Source of the DNA: Clostridium chauvoei
Lineage (GTDB): Bacteria; Bacillota; Clostridia; Clostridiales; Clostridiaceae
Direction: 5' to 3'
Length of the DNA: 64,000 bases
NCBI RefSeq assembly: GCF_002327185.1
Contig: NZ_CP018624.1
Coordinates: 992,001 to 1,056,000 of the forward strand
Position 1 is the first letter of the stretch; each line of letters begins with the position of its first letter. The notes under the pieces are model-generated. The model did no database searches. It was not told where the DNA came from and worked only from the letters and a program-made list of their open reading frames with translations. The position numbers and the translations under genes are program-made. This document shows positions 18,246 through 27,222 of this stretch, piece after piece.

Positions 18246-19219
18246 AAAGAAAAAAGAAACAAATTCTTATAATTATATTTTTATTACTTATGTTATCTTT
18301 ATTATTTTTTATAAGTGGAATATTGTTTAAAGGTAAGGATGTAGAAGGATATAATATTTCAATTATAGTACGTGGAAAGAATAGTGAAAGTTGGATGATA
18401 ATGAAGCAAGGGATGGAGCAAGCAGCGTCAGAAATGAACACTAATATAAGATTTATAACATTAACAGATGAAAATAATTTAAATGAACAAAAGGATTTAA
18501 TTGAAAGAGAAGCTACAGAAGGAGCTGATGCTATAATTATATCACCAGTAGATTATGAAAAAATGAAGGAAGCTATAGAAAATACCATTAAAGATATACC
18601 AGTTATATTAATAGAATCAACCATATATTCAGATAAAGAAATTCCTTATATTTCATGTGATAACTATAAGCTTGGGAAAAGTCTTGCGGAGGAATTAATT
18701 CAAAGAGGAAATACAAGAAGTAGAGTAACGGTTATGAAAAAAGATCTACAATGTAGTAGCATAATGGAAAGATATAAGGGGTTTATTGATACTATAAAAG
18801 AAAGTAAAAATACTTATGATTTATTAGATATAGAAGGTGGGGATCAATCTGTATATGATAAGTCAAAAGATATAATAGAAAATAATAAATCTGATGTAAT
18901 AGTAACATTTGACCCAGATGCTTTAGAGTTAGTAGGAAAAGCAAAAAAGGATTTAGGCTATTCAAAAAAGGAAGGAATAAATGTTGAAATTTATGGTGCA
19001 GGAAGTACAAGTAAAGTTATTTCATTTTTAGAAGAAGACATTATAAATGCAGTTGCAGTACAAAATGATTTTAATATTGGATATCTTGGAGTAAAGACAG
19101 CGGTAGATAAAATTAAAGGTAATAGGGGAGAAGAGAAAATAATAAATTCAACTGTTATTAATAGTAGAAATATGTATTCAGATGAAAATCAAAGGTTACT
19201 ATTTCCGTTTATAAGATAA
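18242..19219 (+). CDS. sugar-binding protein with N-terminal membrane anchor, likely sensory
   Basis: 325-aa periplasmic-binding-protein type 1 (LacI/ribose-binding) domain following an N-terminal hydrophobic helix (residues about 8-27) with no lipobox cysteine, so it is anchored or secreted by a plain signal. It begins ISIIVRGKNSESWMIMKQGM and contains AIIISPVDYE. The GTG start overlaps the kinase stop (GTGA), so the two are translationally coupled; I infer it presents a sugar to the YesM-type sensor, as in other clostridial sugar-sensing systems. Confidence 0.85.
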   Translation: MKRKKKQILIIIFLLLMLSLLFFISGILFKGKDVEGYNISIIVRGKNSESWMIMKQGMEQAASEMNTNIRFITLTDENNLNEQKDLIEREATEGADAIIISPVDYEKMKEAIENTIKDIPVILIESTIYSDKEIPYISCDNYKLGKSLAEELIQRGNTRSRVTVMKKDLQCSSIMERYKGFIDTIKESKNTYDLLDIEGGDQSVYDKSKDIIENNKSDVIVTFDPDALELVGKAKKDLGYSKKEGINVEIYGAGSTSKVISFLEEDIINAVAVQNDFNIGYLGVKTAVDKIKGNRGEEKIINSTVINSRNMYSDENQRLLFPFIR

Positions 19220-19244
19220 AATAAATTCTTTAGGAGGATAAAGA

Positions 19245-20281
19245 ATGAAGGTATTTAAAAAAATTATAGGAATTATACCAATAACTTTTATTATTGCATC
19301 CTTATGTTCCTGTAATAACGAGGCTAAATTAACAGATGATGAAATAAAAATAGGTGTAACATTATATAAACAAGAGGATACCTTTATATCTAGCATAGCA
19401 AATAATCTTGAAGATATAGCTAAAAATAAAGATAATTACAAAGAGTCTAAAGTTACTATAGATTTTGTAGATGCAAAAGGAAGCTTAATAAACCAAGGAA
19501 ATCAAGTGGACACATTTATAAATAAAAATTATGATGTAATTTGTGTGAATTTAGTAGATAGAACAGCAGCATCAACTATTATAGATAAATGTAAAACGGC
19601 TAATATACCAGTTATTTTCTTTAATAGAGAATTGGTAGAAGAGGATATGAATAGATGGAATAATATATATTATGTTGGTGCACAAGCAAAACAATCTGGA
19701 GAGTTGCAAGGTGAAATAATAATAGATGAATATAAAAAAATCCTAGTAATGTAGATAAAAATGGAGATGGAAAAATTCAATACGTAATTCTTGAAGGAGA
19801 GCCAGGTCATCAGGATACAACCCTAAGAACAGAGTATTGTACTAAGGTTATAATGGAAAGCGGTATAGAATTAGAAAAGCTAGCAAGTGACACAGCAAAT
19901 TGGCAAAGTGATCAAGGAAGCGCAAAAATGACACAATGGCTTGGTGAATTTAAAGATGAAATAGAAGTTGTGTTTAGTAATAATGATGAGATGGCTTTAG
20001 GTGCTATACATGCTTTAAATAAAGAAAATGAAATTAGAAAACCTTTAATAGTAGGAATAGATGGAATAGAAAGTGCATTAGAAGCGGTGAAAAATGGAGA
20101 TATGATAGGAACTGTTATAAGCGATTCTAAAATGCAAGCTGATGCTATTTTCAATATTGCTTATACCTTAGCAACTAAAGGTGATATAAAATCTATTAAA
20201 TATCTAGAAGATAGTAGATATGTAAAAACACATCACACCAAGGTTACTATAGATAATATAGATAAATATTTGAATAAATAA
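19245..20281 (+). pseudogene. second MglB-like sugar-binding lipoprotein, frameshifted
   Basis: Lipoprotein signal ends SLCSCNN; the mature part KIGVTLYKQEDTFISSIANN closely parallels MglB. The frame breaks at an A7 tract (19734-19740). Adding one A restores a continuous 345-codon protein that reads NVDKNGDGKIQYVILEGEPG, aligned with MglB throughout, and its length then equals MglB (348). The two pieces are 19245-19754 and the frame ending at 20281. The protein is either recently inactivated, read through by slippage on the A-tract, or intact with a sequencing error. Fourth gene of the regulator/kinase unit. Confidence 0.85.
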
Positions 20282-20287
20282 AAAATA

Positions 20288-20330
20288 ATAAAACCCCAGT
20301 ATATTAAATTTTATACTGGGGTTTTATTAT
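20288..20330. terminator. bidirectional terminator between convergent genes
   Basis: AAAACCCCAGTATA pairs with TATACTGGGGTTTT. It serves both the sugar-binding gene and the minus-strand M20 gene. Confidence 0.85.
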
Positions 20331-20337
20331 TTAAATA

Positions 20338-21657
20338 TTACCATTGAAGTGGTTTATAAGCTGAAGCTGGACATTCAACAACATTTAAGAAAATTGAAAC
20401 ATTACCAACAACTGCTTTGTCAATAAAGTCTGTACGAACTTTATCATATGGAGTATGAGCATATTGCTCTTGCATTGGAGAATATCCGATGGTTGGTTTT
20501 CTATCGATTCCAGCAGTTTTACTTGCATCAGTACCAAAGTCCCAATAACCATATTTAACAGGTTGATTAACATCTGTTAAACCTTTAGCAGCAGCTAAAA
20601 CAAATGGATGATCCTCAGCAATCTTCCAAGGCATCATATCTTTAGGAACTGTGTATTCAACTCCAGTATATGATTTATGAACTCCATCTTTAACCTCAAC
20701 AACAGCTTTAAATTCAGCATCAGTTTTTTGTATTTCACTAATAATATCTCTAACTTGTTTTAGAGCAAGTTTAGCATCTTCTCCAGGAATAGTTCTTCTA
20801 TCAATGGAAAGCATACATTTATCAGGAACAATTGATAAAGCTCCAGGAGAACATTCAATTATATTTAATGATATAGATGCTTGACCAAGCTTGTCATCAG
20901 TAGGTAAACTTGGATAAAGTTCATCCTTTAATTTATTTATTAATGGAATAGATTTATAAATAGAGTTAATTCCAAGCCATGGGGCACTACCATGAGAAGT
21001 TCTACCTAAAACAGTAGCTAACATTTCAGTTCTACCTCTATGGCCACAATATAATTTTAATGAAGTTGCTTCGCAAGATATCATAGCATCATAAGTTAAA
21101 CCTTTTTCAGCAAAGGTTTTATCAATTAGGTGAGTCATTCCAACTGTTTCAGCTGGTTCTTCTTCAACAACTCCTGTAAACATATAATTACCTTTAAATT
21201 TAAAACCTTCTTTTTTTAGTTTAACAAGAATTCCTCCGGAGTAAACTTGAGCAGCTAGTCCTGCTTTAACGTCTGAAGCAGCACGACCATGAATACATTC
21301 AACTAAATCTTTAGTAGTTTTATCTTGATTATCTATTTCACAAACATCTATAGTTGCTGCATAAGGATCGTATCCTTCCCAGTTGTTAACATCTCCAGCG
21401 CTAACATGATCCATATGTCCATTATACATTATAGTAGGACCTTCTAAAGAGCCCTTTACAATTCCTACAACATTACCCATAGAGTCTCTAAAGACTTCAT
21501 CATATCCAAGTTCGGTCATTTTATCTAATAATAAATCAGCTACGCCTTTTTCATTGCAACTTATACTTGGATTTTGAATAAGCTTTTGAGTAAATGATAT
21601 TACATCATTATGAAATTCTTTTCCTAATTCATTGATTCTTTCAACATAATCTATCAT
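20338..21657 (-). CDS. M20-family metallohydrolase (YgeY-like), candidate N-carbamoyl-beta-alanine amidohydrolase
   Basis: Zinc peptidase/amidase family M20, about 439 aa. Metal-site motifs are MYNGHMDHV (His, Asp), AASDVKAGLA and GVVEEEPAETVG (Glu-Glu), with HGSAPWLG in the dimerisation region. It most resembles the YgeY group, hydrolases often found beside hydantoinases. Divergent from the dihydropyrimidinase gene, it is the only enzyme in the cluster able to take the N-carbamoyl-beta-alanine step (product plus NH3 and CO2). That substrate is inferred from context. ATG 21657 lies 9 nt after GGAG; the in-frame TTG 21663 is too close. Confidence 0.8.
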   Translation of the reverse strand: MIDYVERINELGKEFHNDVISFTQKLIQNPSISCNEKGVADLLLDKMTELGYDEVFRDSMGNVVGIVKGSLEGPTIMYNGHMDHVSAGDVNNWEGYDPYAATIDVCEIDNQDKTTKDLVECIHGRAASDVKAGLAAQVYSGGILVKLKKEGFKFKGNYMFTGVVEEEPAETVGMTHLIDKTFAEKGLTYDAMISCEATSLKLYCGHRGRTEMLATVLGRTSHGSAPWLGINSIYKSIPLINKLKDELYPSLPTDDKLGQASISLNIIECSPGALSIVPDKCMLSIDRRTIPGEDAKLALKQVRDIISEIQKTDAEFKAVVEVKDGVHKSYTGVEYTVPKDMMPWKIAEDHPFVLAAAKGLTDVNQPVKYGYWDFGTDASKTAGIDRKPTIGYSPMQEQYAHTPYDKVRTDFIDKAVVGNVSIFLNVVECPASAYKPLQW

Positions 21658-21860
21658 AATCAATATCTCCTTTGAATTTAAATTTTATTTGAAAACCTTT
21701 TACAGTATAATATATTAATATTTTTTATAAATATTATAAAAATTTTAAAAAATAGAAAATAAAATCCGCATAAAAAAACAAATTAGAACTATAAATGATA
21801 GTAGCAAGTTAATAGATAACTAACTCTTAAAATAAATAATTCAAAATAGGAGGGAATATT

Positions 21861-23246
21861 GTGAAGTTATTTGATGTTGTAATTAAGAATGGTACTATTG
21901 TTAATGCTTCAGATGTTTATAAGGGAGATATAGGTATAAAGGACGGTAAAATATCGGCTATTGCTAAAAATTTAGAAAATGATTCTAAAGAAATTATTGA
22001 TGCTACTGGAAAATATATTTTCCCAGGGGGGATAGATCCACATACACATATGGAAATGCCATTTGGAGGGACCTTTTCAAGTGATGATTTTGAAACAGGA
22101 ACAAAAGCAGCAGCTTGTGGAGGAACAACTACAATTATAGATTTTGCTGTTCAGCCTAAAGGAAAAACATTAAATGAAACTGCTAATATGTGGAGACAGA
22201 AATCAGATAATAAAGCTTGTATAGATTATGGAATTCATATAGTTATTACAGATATGAATAAAAATATAATGAATGAAATTCCAGACGTAATAAATAAAGG
22301 ATATTCTAGTTTTAAGGTATTCATGACATATGAGGGAATGAGAATAGATGATGAAACATTAATGAAAACTTTAATTAAAGTTTCAGAAAATGGTGGTTTA
22401 ACTTGTGTTCATGCAGAGAATTATTATGTTATAAAATATCTTACAGAAAAATTATTATCAGAAGGAAAAACAGAACCATTATATCATGCATTATCTCGTC
22501 CAAATTTATGTGAAGCTGAAGCTGTTTCTAGAGCAATTAAAATGTCAGAATTATGTAATACTCCATTATATATAGTTCATAATAGTTGTAAGGAATCAGC
22601 TGATGAAATAAAGAGAGCTAGGGAAGAGGGATATAACATAATGGGAGAAACTTGCCCACAATATTTATTATTATCAACAGATAATTATAAGGAACCAAAT
22701 TTTAATGGTGCTAAATATGTTATGTCGCCACCATTAAGAGATAAAGATAATTGGACTTATATGTGGGATGCTTTAAAGAAAAATACTTTACAAGTAGTAG
22801 CTACAGATCATTGTCCATTTTTTATGAATCAAAAGAAAATGGGATTAAATGATTTTACAAAAATACCAAATGGAGCTCCAGGAGTAGAGCTGAGAATGGC
22901 ATTAATGTACACTTATGGTGTTTTAGAAAATAATATGAGTTTATCTAAATTTGTTGAGGTAACATCTACTAATGCGGCTAAAGCTTTTGGATTATATCCA
23001 AAGAAAGGAACAATAGTAGTAGGTAGTGATGCTGATTTAGTAGTGTTTGATCCAAATAAAGAGTTAATAGTTAGAAAGCATATATTAAATGAAAATGTAG
23101 ATTATACACCTTATGAAGGATTTAAGTTAAAAGGTTATCCGGAATTAACTTTATCTAGGGGAGAAATTATAGCTAAAGAAGGAAAGTATGTAGGAGAGGA
23201 TAAGAGAGGTAAATTCATAAAGAGAGGAGCTCCAAAGCTACTATAG
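21861..23246 (+). CDS. hydA: dihydropyrimidinase / hydantoinase
   Basis: Cyclic amidohydrolase, 461 aa, opening dihydrouracil to N-carbamoyl-beta-alanine or hydantoins to carbamoyl amino acids. Metal ligands are visible: GGIDPHTHMEMP (HxH), the carbamylated Lys in SSFKVFMTYEG, VHAENY, YIVHNS and the Asp of VVATDHCPF. Length and motifs fit the D-hydantoinase/dihydropyrimidinase group. GTG start 6 nt after AGGAGGG. With PreT/PreA downstream, dihydropyrimidines are the likely substrates. A DUF1097 gene begins 10 nt after the stop. Confidence 0.93.
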   Translation: MKLFDVVIKNGTIVNASDVYKGDIGIKDGKISAIAKNLENDSKEIIDATGKYIFPGGIDPHTHMEMPFGGTFSSDDFETGTKAAACGGTTTIIDFAVQPKGKTLNETANMWRQKSDNKACIDYGIHIVITDMNKNIMNEIPDVINKGYSSFKVFMTYEGMRIDDETLMKTLIKVSENGGLTCVHAENYYVIKYLTEKLLSEGKTEPLYHALSRPNLCEAEAVSRAIKMSELCNTPLYIVHNSCKESADEIKRAREEGYNIMGETCPQYLLLSTDNYKEPNFNGAKYVMSPPLRDKDNWTYMWDALKKNTLQVVATDHCPFFMNQKKMGLNDFTKIPNGAPGVELRMALMYTYGVLENNMSLSKFVEVTSTNAAKAFGLYPKKGTIVVGSDADLVVFDPNKELIVRKHILNENVDYTPYEGFKLKGYPELTLSRGEIIAKEGKYVGEDKRGKFIKRGAPKLL

Positions 23247-23256
23247 GAGGTAAGCT

Positions 23257-23724
23257 ATGAGTGAAATATTTACTTTATCATTAATGACAGCAATACTTTG
23301 TGGTGGCTGGGTACTAGGTTGTGATTTAACAGGTCTTATAGGGTTTGCAGGATTTGCAGGATGCACAACATTTTTTGCAGCAGGAGGAAAAAAAGAAGGT
23401 TTTAAAACTGCTATTTTTACTAATTTAAGTGGAATATTTTGGGCGGTTATAATGTTGAAATTATCATCTTTTTTAGGGTTTCCTCATGCAGGAGCAGTAA
23501 TGACTGGTATAGTAACCTTTGCAATGTGCTATCAATCAAAAATAAAGTATTTTACATTTATTCCAGGAACATTCATGGGATGTTTTACAACCTGTGCAGC
23601 TAATGGAAATTGGCAAGGGGTTTTACCATCTATGTTATTAGGAGCAGTTTTAGGAGTTTTATGTGAATCTACAGGCAAATGGCTATATGAAAAATTAGGT
23701 AATAAAGAGAAATGGATACTATAG
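23257..23724 (+). CDS. DUF1097 membrane protein (first copy)
   Basis: 155-residue membrane protein with about five hydrophobic segments and repeated small-residue motifs such as LIGFAGFAGCTTFFAAGG and GNWQGVLPSMLLGAVLG. Family DUF1097 has no assigned function. It sits 10 nt after the dihydropyrimidinase and shares its ribosome-binding context, so it is co-transcribed with the pathway. A paralogue lies right after PreA. No other transporter is present in the cluster, so a role in pyrimidine or product transport is a reasonable but untested guess. Confidence 0.8.
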   Translation: MSEIFTLSLMTAILCGGWVLGCDLTGLIGFAGFAGCTTFFAAGGKKEGFKTAIFTNLSGIFWAVIMLKLSSFLGFPHAGAVMTGIVTFAMCYQSKIKYFTFIPGTFMGCFTTCAANGNWQGVLPSMLLGAVLGVLCESTGKWLYEKLGNKEKWIL

Positions 23725-23752
23725 TTGTAAATATCTGAGGAGGAAGAAGTTA

Positions 23753-24892
23753 ATGGATTTCAATTTATCACAAGAACAAGAATTAGTTAAACAATTAGTC
23801 AAAGATTTTGCAGAAAAGGAGATAAAACCTGTAGTAATTGATTATGATGAAAAAGGGGAATTTCCGATGGATATATATGAAAAAATGGCATCTATAGGAT
23901 TGATAGGAATACCTTATCCTGTAGAATATGGTGGAGCTGGAGGAGATTATTTATCTTATGCAATAGCTATTGAAGAAATATCAAAAGTATGTTCTTCATT
24001 AGGAATTGCTCATTCAGTTGTAACTTCATTATGTTCAGGTGCTATATATTACAATGGAACAGAGAAACAAAAGAAAAAATACCTTAAGGACTTACTTCAA
24101 GGAAAGAAGATAGGTTGTTTTGGATTAACAGAAAGTAATGCAGGTTCTGATGCAGGTGGACTTCAAACTATAGCTATTAAGGATGGAGATAATTATATTT
24201 TAAATGGAACAAAAACTTTTATAACTAATGCACCATTATCAGATATATTTATAATAGTGGCTATAACAGATAAAACAAAGGGATCAAAAGGGGTATCTGC
24301 ATTTATAGTAGAAAAAGATTTTCCAGGTATATCTATAGGGAATATAGAAAATAAATGTGGAATAAGATCAGCACAAGTAAGTGAAATATTAATTGAAGAT
24401 TGTATTGTACCAGCTGAAAATTTACTTGGAAAAGAGGGACAAGGTTTGAAGATTGCTCTTTCAACACTAGATGGTGGAAGAATTGGAGTTGCGGCTCAAG
24501 GCTTAGGTATAGCAGAAGGAGCTTTTGAAGAAGCAAAGAATTATATGAAGCAAAGAAAACAATTTGGAAAACCTTTATTTAAAAACCAACATCTTTCATT
24601 TAAAATGGCAGAGTTAGAAATTGAGATAGAGCAAGCTAAATATATGCTTTATAAGGCAGCTTTAGATAAACAACAAGGAAAACCATTTGGAATATCAGCA
24701 GCTAAAGCAAAGGTTTGTTGTACAGATGCTGCAATGCATGTAACTACTGAGGTTGTACAAATGTTTGGTGGATATGGTTATATGAAAGATTATCATGTTG
24801 AAAGAATGTTTAGAGATGCTAAAATAACACAAATATATGAAGGAACAAATGAAATTCAAAAGTTAATTATTAGCGGATCTTTATTTAGATAA
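23753..24892 (+). CDS. acyl-CoA dehydrogenase, candidate acrylyl-CoA reductase
   Basis: Flavin acyl-CoA dehydrogenase of the short-chain (butyryl-CoA) type, 379 aa. Signature 1 reads GLTESNAGSDAGG, signature 2 region QMFGGYGYMKDYHVERMFRDAK, and the catalytic Glu lies in IYEGTNEIQ (about residue 363). Between a dihydropyrimidinase module and a CoA-transferase plus ammonia lyases, it is best placed to reduce acrylyl-CoA to propionyl-CoA (or methacrylyl-CoA to isobutyryl-CoA). No etfAB genes are adjacent, so electrons would come from an ETF encoded elsewhere. Direction of reaction is inferred. Confidence 0.9.
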   Translation: MDFNLSQEQELVKQLVKDFAEKEIKPVVIDYDEKGEFPMDIYEKMASIGLIGIPYPVEYGGAGGDYLSYAIAIEEISKVCSSLGIAHSVVTSLCSGAIYYNGTEKQKKKYLKDLLQGKKIGCFGLTESNAGSDAGGLQTIAIKDGDNYILNGTKTFITNAPLSDIFIIVAITDKTKGSKGVSAFIVEKDFPGISIGNIENKCGIRSAQVSEILIEDCIVPAENLLGKEGQGLKIALSTLDGGRIGVAAQGLGIAEGAFEEAKNYMKQRKQFGKPLFKNQHLSFKMAELEIEIEQAKYMLYKAALDKQQGKPFGISAAKAKVCCTDAAMHVTTEVVQMFGGYGYMKDYHVERMFRDAKITQIYEGTNEIQKLIISGSLFR

Positions 24893-24944
24893 GATAAGAA
24901 TATAACAAGGAAGAGATTTAATAAATGATGGGAGAGATGATTAA

Positions 24945-26135
24945 ATGTCAAAAGCATTACAAGGAGTAAAAGTATTAGATTTAACACATGCATATAATGG
25001 ACCTTTCTGTACAACTCTTTTAGCAGATAACGGGGCAGACGTAATTAAAATAGAACCTCCACAAGGAGATCAGTGTAGAACTTGGGGACCAATAGATACT
25101 AAAAGTGGAGAAAGTGGATTCTATGCATTTTTAAATAGAAATAAAAGAGGGATAACATTAAATTTAAAGACAGATAAAGCAAGAGAAATTTTTTATAATA
25201 TGGTTAAAGATGCTGATGTTGTTGTAGAAAATTTTAGAGGTGGAGTTTCAAAAAAACTAGGAGTGGATTATGAGACTTTAAAAAAGATTAATCCTAAAAT
25301 AATATATGCATCAGGATCTGGCTTTGGTCAATATGGACCATTATCTAATAGACCTTGTTATGATATAGTAGCACAATCAATGGCGGGAATGGTTAATTTA
25401 ACAGGATTTCCAGATTCACCTCCAACTAAAGTTGGTCCTTCAATAGCAGATAATGTTACAGGGATATATCTGTGTGTTGGGGTACTTTTAGCTTTATATA
25501 ATAGAGAAAAAACTGGGATTGGACAATCTGTTGATGTAGCTATGTTAGATACTATATTTACATTACTTGAAAATTCAATTGTAACTAATACAATGACAAA
25601 TGAAATACCACAAAGACAAGGAAATATAGATCCATCAATAGCACCATTTGATATATATATGTCAAAGGATGGATATATAGCTATAGGTGTAGGTAATGAT
25701 AAATTATGGACAAAATTCTGTAAAGTAATGGATAGAATTGACCTTTTAGAAGATGAAAGATATAAAACAAATGATTTAAGATGTAAAAATTATGTTCCGG
25801 ATTTACAAAATGCAGTTAGAGAATGGGCAAAAGTTAGAACTAAGAAGGATATAGAAAATATATGTGCAGAAGCAGGAATTCCATGTGGTCCTGTATTAGA
25901 TATGAAGGAAGCTATAGAACATCCTCAAATTCAAGCGAGAGAAATGATGGTTCATATGGAACATCCCCTTATTGGAGAAATGTATTTCCAAGGTGTACCA
26001 ATTAAATTATCAAAAACTCCAGGAAGCGTAGATACGCCAGCACCTACATTAGGTCAGCATAATACTGAAGTTTATAAAGAATTCGGCATTAATGAAAAGG
26101 ATTTAGAGAATTTAAGAAAACAAGGAATAATTTAA
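24945..26135 (+). CDS. CaiB/BaiF family III CoA-transferase
   Basis: 396 aa. Family III enzymes swap CoA between an acyl-CoA and a carboxylate through an aspartyl-CoA thioester. The expected catalytic Asp is at residue 169, in SIADNVTGIYL, the same number as in formyl-CoA transferase. Other marks are LDLTHAYNGPFCTTLLADNGADVIKIE and NRNKRGITLNL. In this operon it should activate beta-alanine (or 3-aminoisobutyrate) at the expense of propionyl-CoA or acetyl-CoA. Substrate inferred from neighbours. ATG after GGGAGAT. Confidence 0.9.
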   Translation: MSKALQGVKVLDLTHAYNGPFCTTLLADNGADVIKIEPPQGDQCRTWGPIDTKSGESGFYAFLNRNKRGITLNLKTDKAREIFYNMVKDADVVVENFRGGVSKKLGVDYETLKKINPKIIYASGSGFGQYGPLSNRPCYDIVAQSMAGMVNLTGFPDSPPTKVGPSIADNVTGIYLCVGVLLALYNREKTGIGQSVDVAMLDTIFTLLENSIVTNTMTNEIPQRQGNIDPSIAPFDIYMSKDGYIAIGVGNDKLWTKFCKVMDRIDLLEDERYKTNDLRCKNYVPDLQNAVREWAKVRTKKDIENICAEAGIPCGPVLDMKEAIEHPQIQAREMMVHMEHPLIGEMYFQGVPIKLSKTPGSVDTPAPTLGQHNTEVYKEFGINEKDLENLRKQGII

Positions 26136-26189
26136 AATATGCAATTTTAAATTAGTAAAAATAAATAGAATTTTATGGAGGTTTAATTT

Positions 26190-26639
26190 ATGAGAAAAGA
26201 AGCTGTATTAAGCTATAAAATGACTACTGCAGATGCGAATAATCCAGGAGGAATTGTTCCATTAGGAAGACAATTTGATATGTGGGGAGATGCAGAAACA
26301 GAACTTATGATACTAAATGATGGAGATGAATCTCTATGTTTAGGTTATTCAAATGTTAAATTTTATGAAGATATCTATTGTGGAGATCATATAGATTTTA
26401 AAGCTACTTTAGTTAAAGTTGGAAATACTTCACGTAAATGTAAACTTCAAACTTTTAAAGTTGCAACTTCAGCTAAAAATGCAGGGATTGTAAATGCTAA
26501 AGCTACTGATATGGTTTATTTTGATACACCAAAGTTAGTAGGAGAAGCAGATGTTGTGTTAGTTGTTAAAAAAGAAGTTCAAAGAGGTATTCAACCAGAT
26601 GGTATTGTTAAGAATCCGTGGAGAGAGATTCAATACTAA
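26190..26639 (+). CDS. hotdog-fold beta-alanyl-CoA:ammonia-lyase-like protein (copy 1)
   Basis: 149-residue single hotdog-fold protein. The pattern GGIVPLGRQFDMWGDAETELM followed by YEDIYCGDHIDFKATLVKVG resembles clostridial beta-alanyl-CoA:ammonia lyase (Acl) and 3-aminobutyryl-CoA ammonia-lyase (Kal), which are about 130-150 aa. Such enzymes remove NH3 from a beta-amino acyl-CoA to give the enoyl-CoA. Lysine-fermentation genes are absent, so beta-alanyl-CoA to acrylyl-CoA is the better fit. A paralogue begins 37 nt downstream; they could form a heteromer. Start after GGAGG. Confidence 0.82.
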   Translation: MRKEAVLSYKMTTADANNPGGIVPLGRQFDMWGDAETELMILNDGDESLCLGYSNVKFYEDIYCGDHIDFKATLVKVGNTSRKCKLQTFKVATSAKNAGIVNAKATDMVYFDTPKLVGEADVVLVVKKEVQRGIQPDGIVKNPWREIQY

Positions 26640-26676
26640 ACCAAGAATTAATAAGGGTATTTTAGGAGGGAATAAA

Positions 26677-27069
26677 ATGAGTTTTGTAAAACCAGAAAAG
26701 AACTATGAAACAAAAATTCGTTATAGAATGTCTTCAAGAGATGTTTATTATGGAGGAGGAATTGTAAATGGAGCACGTTCAATTACAATCTTAGGTGATG
26801 TAGCGGAAAAACTTATGTGTGAAGTTTATGGAAACTTTGGAAAGTGTATGGAGTTAGAACATGTTAGATTACATGCACCAGTATATGCAGGCGATTATAT
26901 AGAATTTATAGGTAGAGTTGTAGAAGTTGATGGGGATGTAGCTAAAATAGAATGTAGATCCTATAAGATTGCAGCTATTCCAAAAGAACCAGAATTTGAA
27001 AGCTCAATAGAAATTTATGAAGATCCAACTTTATCAGCATCATTTGTAGGATATTTTAAATCAAGATAA
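26677..27069 (+). CDS. hotdog-fold beta-alanyl-CoA:ammonia-lyase-like protein (copy 2)
   Basis: 130 residues. RMSSRDVYYGGGIVNGARSI, then LGDVAEKLM and LHAPVYAGDYIEFIGRVVEV, is closer to the Clostridium propionicum Acl pattern than copy 1 is. ATG 26677 lies 7 nt after AGGAGGG; the frame is open further upstream only as an overlap with copy 1. Substrate may be beta-alanyl-CoA or, from thymine, 3-aminoisobutyryl-CoA. It ends the catabolic transcript, since a strong terminator follows. Confidence 0.82.
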   Translation: MSFVKPEKNYETKIRYRMSSRDVYYGGGIVNGARSITILGDVAEKLMCEVYGNFGKCMELEHVRLHAPVYAGDYIEFIGRVVEVDGDVAKIECRSYKIAAIPKEPEFESSIEIYEDPTLSASFVGYFKSR

Positions 27070-27088
27070 TAAATAATCCATTAAGATT

Positions 27089-27134
27089 TAAAGGTCTAAA
27101 AGGGTATTTTAATTACTCTTTTAGACCTTTTTGT
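27089..27134 (+). terminator. intrinsic terminator of hydA-acl operon
   Basis: AAAGGTCTAAAAG pairs with CTTTTAGACCTTT, then TTGTA. Confidence 0.85.
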
Positions 27135-27222
27135 ATAATTTTACAAATAACAAACAAAAAGTTAATTATAGTTTATAATATAAATGTTAAACAATAAACG
27201 AATTTATTAAGGGGGATAGACT

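Noticed and set aside
19245-20281. Programmed frameshift in the second mglB
   Set aside because: A7 could slip, but four other genes in the window show the same single-A loss, so a consensus error is more economical.
20338-23246. YgeY plus hydantoinase as a purine (dioxopurine) degradation module
   Set aside because: Such clusters usually also carry molybdenum hydroxylase, SsnA or YgeX/YgeW genes; none is present, and PreT/PreA points to pyrimidines. Not fully excluded.
26190-27069. 3-aminobutyryl-CoA ammonia-lyase of lysine fermentation
   Set aside because: Family fits equally well, but no lysine aminomutase, kce or kdd genes are near, whereas preTA and dihydropyrimidinase are.
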